A stretch of 5,714 nucleotides of DNA, from assembly GCA_016932145.1 (NCBI GenBank), contig JAFGDI010000106.1, positions 1-5,714 on the forward strand, given 5' to 3'. Position numbers and translations under genes: made by a program. How positions within the stretch are numbered: the first letter of the stretch is position 1; every line of letters begins with the position of its first letter. The notes beneath the pieces were generated by a model. It saw only the letters and a program-made list of their open reading frames with translations. It ran no database searches and was not told the origin of the DNA. The stretch comes from Sedimentisphaerales bacterium (GTDB taxonomy: Bacteria > Planctomycetota > Phycisphaerae > Sedimentisphaerales > SM23-30). Shown piece after piece: positions 1 through 5,714 of this stretch.

Positions 1-1
1 G

Positions 2-2044
2 CCTGCGGCATTATTGCCGGTTTTATTCCATTTTCTCTTTCCCAGAAAAAGCGGTAAGCTCATTTTCCCGACCTTAATGTTCTTTTATCGTGCCGATCCA
101 CAGATCGCTCGCCGTAATCGGTTGCGACAATGGCTGATTTTATTATGCCGGGTATTGGTATTGTTTTTTCTTATTCTGGCTCTCAGTCGGCCGACGATAA
201 TGGTAGGAAAGATTCCCTCTCTGCGGGCCAATAATATAATTATTTTAGATGATTCTGCCTCTATGGCCCGGCCGGGTAAGCTCCAGCCTCATCGCAATTG
301 TTTTAATATTGCCAGTGCCGCTGCTCTTAGCCTGATTGAAAGGTCAGGTTCGGAAAATCTGGGCATAATAACTCTCTCTGATGCCAGATACTATTCTGCT
401 GACGGAGATTTACCCCTGAGAGAGCTACTGGCTGGTCATGGGCCTACCGCTGCTTCAGGTAATATGGCATTGGCCTTAGAAAAGGGCGGTGAGCTGCTGG
501 TTGAAACAGGAGGTACGATCCATATTTTCAGCGATTGCCAGAGTCATGAATTCGGGACTGTCGGGCCTGAATTTCTGGTTGCTCGTGATAATGTCAATAT
601 CAGCATACATCTTATACCAGCTCAGTTATCAGAGCAGGCCAATGTGGTAGTCAAGTCGGTGGAGATGCCTGCTGGTGTATTACTCCCTGGTCATCCCAAT
701 AAAGCTGAGATAATATTGGAAAATAACAGCCTTTTTGATGCTTCTGATATTACTGTTACTGTTGCCGGTGTATCTGGCTGGAGCAAAAGTGAGACAGTTG
801 CTTTGAAAGCCGGAGCGATAAGGCCGGTGCCTTTTCAGTTGCCGGGAGCTGCGACTGGTTTTCATCCGCTGGCCATAACTCTGAGTGGTGATGGCTTTAC
901 CGCTGATAATCAGGCAGCAGGGGTCTGGTATTGTCATGAGCCGGTAAAGGTTCTTTTTGCCGGGGGCAGGTCTGATTTCGGGCTTATTCCTCTGGCATTA
1001 TCGCCGCTGGACGAGCCGGCACTTACTGGTATTGAGATGGCGTTTCGTTCTCCTGACAAAATAGTCGATTATTGTCAGCAAGAGACTGTAGCCATGCTCG
1101 TTTTAACCATTGATATCAGTATTGAGCTGGAAAAGACAGTTCCAGGTTGGCAGAAGGAATACTCAGAGGCCGGGGGAAATATTCTGCTGGTCCCGGCGAT
1201 ATCAGCTAAAGCATCAGGGCAGGAATTGCCGGAATATTATGGCATAAGCCTTAAACCCCGGGTGAATAACTCAGTTGCTTTGCCCCTGGAGCTTAGCAGT
1301 CCTGATAGCCTGTTCTGGTATCGGCTTTTTGGTGCTGGCTCTCAGTTGATAGATAAGGTTAGTATTGGCAGTTATTTCCCGCTGGAATTTGCTGCTGAAT
1401 GGCAGAGCTTGTTGATCTGTGACCTGAACCAGAGTGTTCTGGCTTACAGGCCCCTGGGTAAAGGAAATATCTTTGTAAGTGGCTTTGCTCTGGACAATAG
1501 CTCATCAACTCTTCCGAAAACTCCGCTTATGGTAGTTATTTTGCAAAATATGGTAACTACCAGATCACCTGCGAGCAGCGAAGGAATGGTTGTCAAAGAT
1601 GGCCGGATATTGAATTTATATGCCGGTGATGCTCTGAGACAGATAAATATTACTGGGCCTGTTAATGCTATTTCTTTAAGTGGTATTACTATGGTCGATC
1701 AGAGCGGTGAACTGACATCGCTGCCGATAATTACCCAGAGTGGTGTGCTTCTGCTCGATCATGATGGGGGCACTATGGCAGTATCATTCAGTGCTGATCC
1801 GGCTGAATCGCAGAGCGATTATCTCTCAGAAGAGCAGTTAGCCCGTCAACTGGCAGATATGAATGTTTTTATTGATACTATCAGTGGCCCGGAAAATAGT
1901 CATGATCTTAGTGTCAGACCTCGCCGGGTCTGTGAGCTTTTTAGCGTGGCAATTATCCTGTCTCTGGTATTTTTCCTTTGTGAAGCATTTCTTGCTAATA
2001 GGTGTGTCAGGAAGGCAGAAACTTCAGCAGGAGTTCGACAATAA
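2..2044 (+). CDS. BatA-like membrane-anchored VWA protein, 5' partial
   Basis: The reading frame is open to the window edge, so the true start lies upstream. A TTG at 14 falls inside the conserved BatA N-terminal motif (PAALLPVLFHFLF, then FPTLMFF and RRNRLR) and is unlikely to be the start. The 680 visible residues, counted from the codon at position 2, contain the end of a first hydrophobic segment (about 3-13), a basic loop (15-42) and a second membrane helix (44-61). A VWA domain follows, with MIDAS residues D83, S85 and S87 (DDSAS) and candidate T149. The usual TDG motif is replaced by SDCQ at 177-180. Next come a CARDB-like beta-sandwich (about 213-310), a degenerate class I GATase-like region (about 314-515, with GGNILLVP and GKGNIFVSG) and a C-terminal helix (646-663). 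This layout matches BatA-type proteins, which usually sit beside MoxR ATPases. The inferred topology puts the VWA and middle domains in the periplasm. The role is probably protein assembly or envelope maintenance; the substrate is unknown. It is translationally linked to the next gene. Confidence 0.88.
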   Translation, partial: PAALLPVLFHFLFPRKSGKLIFPTLMFFYRADPQIARRNRLRQWLILLCRVLVLFFLILALSRPTIMVGKIPSLRANNIIILDDSASMARPGKLQPHRNCFNIASAAALSLIERSGSENLGIITLSDARYYSADGDLPLRELLAGHGPTAASGNMALALEKGGELLVETGGTIHIFSDCQSHEFGTVGPEFLVARDNVNISIHLIPAQLSEQANVVVKSVEMPAGVLLPGHPNKAEIILENNSLFDASDITVTVAGVSGWSKSETVALKAGAIRPVPFQLPGAATGFHPLAITLSGDGFTADNQAAGVWYCHEPVKVLFAGGRSDFGLIPLALSPLDEPALTGIEMAFRSPDKIVDYCQQETVAMLVLTIDISIELEKTVPGWQKEYSEAGGNILLVPAISAKASGQELPEYYGISLKPRVNNSVALPLELSSPDSLFWYRLFGAGSQLIDKVSIGSYFPLEFAAEWQSLLICDLNQSVLAYRPLGKGNIFVSGFALDNSSSTLPKTPLMVVILQNMVTTRSPASSEGMVVKDGRILNLYAGDALRQINITGPVNAISLSGITMVDQSGELTSLPIITQSGVLLLDHDGGTMAVSFSADPAESQSDYLSEEQLARQLADMNVFIDTISGPENSHDLSVRPRRVCELFSVAIILSLVFFLCEAFLANRCVRKAETSAGVRQ
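2029..2033 (+). promoter_or_regulatory. Shine-Dalgarno that sets the start of the second VWA gene
   Basis: AGGAG lies ten bases before the ATG at 2044, inside the end of the upstream gene. That ATG shares one base with the upstream TAA (TAATG), a common arrangement for translational coupling. It is preferred to the in-frame GTG at 2002, which would add 14 non-hydrophobic residues ahead of the first membrane helix. Confidence 0.8.
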
Positions 2045-4278
2045 TGATCTGGCAATGCAGTAGTGAACCGTTTTTAATCGTGTCAGGGCTTATTGTGCTG
2101 TTAGCAGCATTTGCCTGGTTGTGGTTCTATTTGCGTAAGGGTTACAGCCAGTCAGTAGCATGGTTATTGCTTTCTTTCCGTTTTTTATTGCTTGTTCTGC
2201 TGTTTCTGGCATTATGTGATCCGGTGAGTTTAACGACTGCCAGACCAGACGAACCTTTACGCGTTACTCTTGTGAATGATATTTCCTCGTCAATGGATAT
2301 AGCCGATCAGGGTAATATGTCGCGTAATGAGCGGGCTGAGAAATTATGTCAGGAGCTTATGCGTGACTATGAGGGCCAGGTGAGCTTTACCCGGCGATAT
2401 TTTACCGACGAGATCTCAGATCACCCTGGTGCTTTATTAGGTGACCAACCGCAGGCCGTAAGACAGACCGACCTGGCGGCTGCCTTGCTGGCTTTATGTG
2501 ATGATAAGCATCTGGCAGACCCCGATATGCTGATTATGCTTACTGATGGTGGAGATCAAACTCTGGCTGATATTATTTTGCCTGCCGAGCCGCTATATAT
2601 AATAGCAGTGGGTGCCGATGTTCCTGATATCCCTGATGCCTCGCTGGTACGCGTTGATTTCCCTGCTGTAGTAGATGTTTTGGCAGAGGCCCGGATAACA
2701 GCCGTTACTGAATTCGCAGGATTTGACAAAGAGACTGTTTCTCTGATACCGGCACAGTCATATCTTACTCTGGAAGAATTTCATGATAATTTCTGGGTGG
2801 AAATCTCTCGCCTGGCTGTTGCTGGCGGTCAGGACATATCTCGTCATGAATTTGAAATTAATCCTATCGATTCATCTGGGGTTCGGCAGTTCCGATTAAA
2901 CCTTGTTACCGATGTCCCTGAGCTTACTCTATTGAATAATAGCCTGGAATTTGCCATTGAAGTGCGAGATAAACAGCTAAGAGTATTATATTATGCTCAC
3001 GAAATAGGCTGGGAATTTAAGGCCGTACGCAATTGTCTGGCAGATGATAGTTCGATAAAATTAACAGCCCTGTTTCGCCTGGCTCAGGGTGGTTCTGAGA
3101 GTCAGTTTGTTGTCCAGACTTCCGATAGTGATATAAGGGATATGCTTGGTGTTGGCTTTCCTGTTGAGGCTGATATGCTTAAAAACTTTGAGTGCGTTAT
3201 TATAGATTCTGTGGCAGCTGCAAGCTGGTCAAGTCAGCAGTCTCAGGCTCTTATTGATTATGTAGCTGATGGTGGGGCGGTAGTATTTCTTGGTGGTGAG
3301 CTTAGCTTTGCCGCCGGCGGTTATGCCCGCTCAGAGCTGGCAGATCTGATACCATTTTCCTTGTCCGATGTGGTAAGCAATAACTTTGTTACCGGCCAAT
3401 TTCCTGTTACTGTGCCGGTAGGCATGCAGCAAGATACTGTAGTAAGTGAACTGGTAAATTATCTCAGAATACAGTCTCCTCCTGTTATTGAGAGTGTAAA
3501 TATTCCCGGCTCCCTTAAACCAGCGGCTCTTGAGTTGGTGTCTGCTGGATTGGGGCAGGGCTCTGTACCCCTGATAGTTATCTCGCGTTTTGGCAATGGT
3601 CAGGTAGTGGCGATCAATACCAACACCTTCTGGCGATGGAGCAGAGATAATGAGCAACTGAAAGATGTTTTCAATTCCCTTTGGCGGCAGTTACTCAAAT
3701 CACTGGCTGATATTACCGATCCAGGCCGTATTCTCAAAGTCCAGTGGCTACAGGATGATTTTCTGCCGGGCCAGAATGTCAGGGCATTGATCGCAATAGG
3801 GGGCAATTATCCTGCTGGAATGGTGCATCTTAATGCTGCTGTTACCCGGGCAGAAAAACCCGCTGACTTCAAACTTGCTGCTATTGATGACAGTGGCAAT
3901 AAGTATGAATTATCGTTTTTACCTGAGAACAAAGGCGATTATTTTATAAATCTGGAAGCACTTTTGCCAGGGGGGGCCAACCAGAAGCAGGTTCTGGAAA
4001 AATATTCTCACCTCATAACGGTAGGTTCTGGCATGAACGAGGGTGCTCGGTTGTCTATTAACCATATTTTCCTCAATGATCTGGCATTTCGCAGTGGAGG
4101 TGTCTGTTATCGTGAGAATAATGCAGCAATGTTAAGGCAGGTGCTAAATGATAAAATAGCTCAGCGAACTACCCGCCAATTTAGTTATTTAGTGTCTTAT
4201 AATAACTACTTTATCAGTATCTTTCTGATTTTGATCTTTATTGAATTTTATGTCAGGCGTAAACTCAATCTGATTTGA
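2044..4278 (+). CDS. Membrane-anchored VWA protein with non-catalytic glutamine amidotransferase-like domain
   Basis: A 744-residue protein when started at the coupled ATG. Two N-terminal helices (about 9-30 and 38-58) are joined by a short basic turn. A VWA domain follows with a complete MIDAS: D79, S81 and S83 (NDISSSM), T142 (RQTDL) and T167/D168 in LTDGGD. After a beta-sandwich-like stretch (about 197-308, ending in LLNNSLEFAIEV) comes a class I GATase-like domain. Its signatures are RVLYYAHEIGWEF (313-325), GGAVVFLGGELSFAAGGY (410-427) and RFGNGQVVAINTNTFWRW (515-532). There is no cysteine at the expected nucleophile turn, so glutaminase activity is not expected; relatives are often annotated as putative glutamine amidotransferases. 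A C-terminal helix (about 721-736) ends in a basic YVRRKLNLI tail, like family members. The central domains are probably periplasmic. The gene overlaps the BatA-like gene by one base and probably acts with it, perhaps driven by an upstream MoxR ATPase (inference). The family is clear; the molecular function is not known. Confidence 0.9.
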   Translation: MIWQCSSEPFLIVSGLIVLLAAFAWLWFYLRKGYSQSVAWLLLSFRFLLLVLLFLALCDPVSLTTARPDEPLRVTLVNDISSSMDIADQGNMSRNERAEKLCQELMRDYEGQVSFTRRYFTDEISDHPGALLGDQPQAVRQTDLAAALLALCDDKHLADPDMLIMLTDGGDQTLADIILPAEPLYIIAVGADVPDIPDASLVRVDFPAVVDVLAEARITAVTEFAGFDKETVSLIPAQSYLTLEEFHDNFWVEISRLAVAGGQDISRHEFEINPIDSSGVRQFRLNLVTDVPELTLLNNSLEFAIEVRDKQLRVLYYAHEIGWEFKAVRNCLADDSSIKLTALFRLAQGGSESQFVVQTSDSDIRDMLGVGFPVEADMLKNFECVIIDSVAAASWSSQQSQALIDYVADGGAVVFLGGELSFAAGGYARSELADLIPFSLSDVVSNNFVTGQFPVTVPVGMQQDTVVSELVNYLRIQSPPVIESVNIPGSLKPAALELVSAGLGQGSVPLIVISRFGNGQVVAINTNTFWRWSRDNEQLKDVFNSLWRQLLKSLADITDPGRILKVQWLQDDFLPGQNVRALIAIGGNYPAGMVHLNAAVTRAEKPADFKLAAIDDSGNKYELSFLPENKGDYFINLEALLPGGANQKQVLEKYSHLITVGSGMNEGARLSINHIFLNDLAFRSGGVCYRENNAAMLRQVLNDKIAQRTTRQFSYLVSYNNYFISIFLILIFIEFYVRRKLNLI

Positions 4279-4450
4279 ACTTTGCTCATCAGAACATAAA
4301 TTTCAACTGCCAGCATAGTCCTATAATTATCTGTTTTTATTCTTAATGTTTGGTAAAATATTGAGCAGTTAATTATTTTCTTTGTAATTGTTTGTTAATA
4401 AGGTAGTTATGCTTTAATCACTTTTGGGTGTTATTTTTCTTTCTCAAGGG

Positions 4451-4466
4451 TTTAAGACGACTTAAA
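4451..4466. repeat. 16-bp perfect inverted repeat (distal candidate operator)
   Basis: TTTAAG, a 4-base spacer ACGA, then CTTAAA. The arms extend by three pairs (one G-C, two G-T) if read as RNA, giving a possible short stem over 4448-4469. No T-run follows directly, so it is not a good terminator. It lies 29 bases upstream of the -35 box and could be a regulator binding site; that function is inferred from position and symmetry only. Confidence 0.5.
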
Positions 4467-4475
4467 TCTGAACCG

Positions 4476-4504
4476 AATCTTAAAATGTGTATTTTAGACA
4501 GATT
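4476..4504. repeat. Inverted repeat overlapping the -35 box (candidate operator)
   Basis: The core is TAAAAT, spacer GTGT, ATTTTA (4481-4496). Outer arms AATCT (4476-4480) and AGATT (4500-4504) are also complementary, with GAC unpaired on the right side, giving 11 paired positions in all. The right half covers the TAGACA -35 hexamer, so a bound protein could block or modulate the promoter of the binding-protein gene. The regulator is unknown. AT-rich DNA forms such palindromes more easily by chance. Confidence 0.5.
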
Positions 4505-4524
4505 TATTTTAAGAGAAATATAAT
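4495..4524 (+). promoter_or_regulatory. Sigma-70-like promoter for the PotD-like gene
   Basis: A -35 box TAGACA (4495-4500, five of six consensus bases) and a perfect -10 box TATAAT (4519-4524) are separated by 18 bp. The expected transcription start is near 4531, leaving a leader of only about 18 bases before the ATG at 4549. The match supports independent transcription of the binding-protein gene rather than readthrough from the VWA operon. The host's sigma factor preferences are unknown. Confidence 0.7.
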
Positions 4525-4548
4525 TGTTCTGTAACAAAGAGAAAGAAA

Positions 4549-5679
4549 ATGAAAAAAACTGGGAAATTGTTTAGCCTGAGCATGATCTTGATAGTGGTTG
4601 CTACTGTGACGCTCGCTGCGTATTACTCTTATATTAATATGGGTGGGCCAGAGGTTGCCTCGGCTTCATTTACAGAGTCGCAGGAAGCTGCGATTGTCAG
4701 TGAGGTTAAAGAGATAACCATGTTCATCTGGGAGGACTATATCAGTGATAAAGCTCTGGCAGATTTTGACAGCAAGTATGGCATTACTGTCAATGTTGAA
4801 TATTATGAAGATGAAGAGACAATGCTTGCCGGAGTTATGTCTGATCCGGGTAAGTATGATCTTATTATTGCCAGTGGCTTATATGTCGCAAATATGGCAA
4901 AAATGAAGTTATTAAGCAGAATAGACCATGGCATAGTGACGAATCTCCTCAATATAAATAATAAATTTTTGAATCCACCTTATGACCGTAATCATGACTA
5001 TAGTGTGCCCTATATGTGGGGCACAACAGGTCTGGTTATCAATACCAAATATATAAAAGAGGATAACCCTGGTTGGGAAGTACTTTTTGATGAGCAATAT
5101 GCCGGACGCTTAGCTATGATAAATGATCCCATGGAATGTATGGCCGTTGCTTTGGTTATTAATGGATATAGTATAAACAGTAATGACCCCGCAGAACTGG
5201 GCCAGGCAGCAGAGATGCTTATAAACCATAAAGCCATGAACTATCAGTTTTTATCTGAAATGGATATAACTGAAAAAATGCTTAATGAAGAAATCTGGGC
5301 CGCCCTTACCTACGGGGGAGAGATCATTCAGGAAACAGAGGGTATGGATGAATTTGTTTATATAATCCCTGAGGCCGGTTATTCTGTCTGGGTCGATAAT
5401 ATGTGTATTCCTGCCAGTTCAGAACATAAAGAAGTGGCCAATATGCTGATCAATCATATACTGGATGCCCAGGTTAGTGCCGAGATAGCCAGTTCTTTGT
5501 TGCTTGCCAATACCAATCTCGCTGCTGCAAAATACACAGATGCAAAAGTAATGTCAGATAAAAGATTATACCCATCTGCCTTATTGTTGCGTAAAGGCCA
5601 GGCCTTCAGTTGCGATGAGTTCAGTCTGGAAAAACAACAGATCTATAATAAGACCTGGCAGACTTTAAATGCTGATTAA
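4549..5679 (+). CDS. potD: PotD/PotF-family periplasmic polyamine-binding-type protein
   Basis: A 376-residue protein, slightly longer than E. coli PotD because of an extended N terminus. Residues 1-30 form a basic start and hydrophobic core. There is no lipobox cysteine and no clear signal peptidase site (ASA at 37-39 is possible), so it may be secreted or stay membrane-tethered. The mature part matches PotD along its length: FIWEDYIS (59-66), YDLIIAS (103-109), NPPYDRNHDYSVPYMWGTTG (142-161) and VWVDNMCIPAS (280-290). Compared from memory with E. coli PotD pocket residues, W61, Y64, S109, D193, E196, W281 and D283 are kept. Positions for Y85, W229 and Y293 become L111, Y255 and L319, and Q327 has no clear match. 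The kept acids favour an amine ligand, probably putrescine, spermidine or a relative. Such proteins feed an ABC importer (PotABC), but no partner gene is visible. The ATG follows a weak purine-rich ribosome site (AAAGAGAAAG). Family is confident; exact ligand and transport role are not. Confidence 0.88.
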   Translation: MKKTGKLFSLSMILIVVATVTLAAYYSYINMGGPEVASASFTESQEAAIVSEVKEITMFIWEDYISDKALADFDSKYGITVNVEYYEDEETMLAGVMSDPGKYDLIIASGLYVANMAKMKLLSRIDHGIVTNLLNINNKFLNPPYDRNHDYSVPYMWGTTGLVINTKYIKEDNPGWEVLFDEQYAGRLAMINDPMECMAVALVINGYSINSNDPAELGQAAEMLINHKAMNYQFLSEMDITEKMLNEEIWAALTYGGEIIQETEGMDEFVYIIPEAGYSVWVDNMCIPASSEHKEVANMLINHILDAQVSAEIASSLLLANTNLAAAKYTDAKVMSDKRLYPSALLLRKGQAFSCDEFSLEKQQIYNKTWQTLNAD

Positions 5680-5714
5680 ATTAAATAGTCAGGCTGGCAG
5701 TTGTTGATTCCGAA

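Larger units (their letters stand above)
4279..4548. other. AT-rich intergenic region between the VWA operon and the binding-protein gene
   Basis: The 270 bases are visibly richer in A and T than the flanking genes. The first 170 or so hold no gene, no GC-rich hairpin and only short T-runs (for example 4333-4338). The distal 100 bases hold two inverted repeats and a promoter, listed separately. The longest ATG frame I noted (from 4346) has eight codons and is not called. Confidence 0.75.

Noticed and set aside
14..16. TTG at 14 as the start of the BatA-like gene
   Set aside because: It lies within the conserved N-terminal hydrophobic motif, and the frame is open to the window edge with family-like residues before it.
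2002..2004. GTG at 2002 as the start of the second VWA gene
   Set aside because: It adds a polar stretch before the first helix and has a poorer ribosome site than the ATG at 2044.
1863..2063. Forward open frame overlapping the gene junction
   Set aside because: It is an out-of-frame shadow of the BatA-like C-terminal membrane helix; its hydrophobic look comes from the T-rich codons of the real gene.
3331..3657. Reverse-strand open frame opposite the GATase-like region
   Set aside because: It lies wholly inside a well-supported gene, and its translation resembles no family I recognise. The same applies to reverse frames at 680-937, 3600-3806, 4912-5097 and 5010-5237.
4279..4345. Rho-independent terminator after the VWA operon
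   Set aside because: There are T-runs, but I find no stable GC-containing stem before them. ATAG/CTAT at 4315-4324 is too short and has too small a loop.
2..5679. The VWA pair and PotD-like protein as one new system
   Set aside because: The 270-bp gap, the separate strong promoter and the absence of any shared functional logic make chance adjacency the simpler reading. Conserved neighbourhood in distant genomes would be needed to revive the idea.
5680..5714. Terminator or new gene at the right edge
   Set aside because: Only 35 bases remain, with no hairpin or readable coding start.

Overview
The window is a stretch of bacterial chromosome carrying three genes, all on the + strand. The first two are the visible end of an operon for membrane-anchored von Willebrand factor A (VWA) proteins. 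The third is a separately promoted periplasmic polyamine-binding-type protein. No RNA genes, mobile elements, CRISPR arrays or phage genes were seen. The sequence alone does not name the organism. Long paired BatA-like and VWA/glutamine-amidotransferase-like proteins are, from general knowledge, common in the Planctomycetota/Verrucomicrobiota/Lentisphaerota group and some other Gram-negative phyla. Moderate GC in the genes, AT-rich intergenic DNA and a weak Shine-Dalgarno before the third gene fit such a host but do not prove it.

Positions 2-2044: 3' part of a BatA-like gene cut by the window edge. Its visible order is two N-terminal membrane segments (the first incomplete), a VWA domain, a beta-sandwich, a degenerate GATase-like region and a C-terminal membrane segment. 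Positions 2044-4278: a second VWA protein whose ATG overlaps the previous stop by one base (TAATG) and which has a good ribosome binding site. It has the same general layout, with a complete metal-site motif and a well-preserved but non-catalytic GATase-like domain. Both proteins should place their large middle parts in the periplasm. In related operons such proteins follow a MoxR AAA+ ATPase and a DUF58 protein; those genes, if present, lie upstream of this window.

Positions 4279-4548: AT-rich intergenic DNA with no convincing terminator for the VWA operon. Its distal part holds a strong sigma-70-like promoter (TAGACA, 18 bp, TATAAT) and two perfect 16-bp inverted repeats, one of which overlaps the -35 box. 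Positions 4549-5679: a PotD/PotF-family solute-binding protein with a signal-anchor-like N terminus. The acidic ligand-pocket residues look kept while several aromatic ones are changed. No transporter permease or ATPase genes are visible next to it. The VWA operon and the binding protein look like independent transcription units, and I see no evidence that they form one system.
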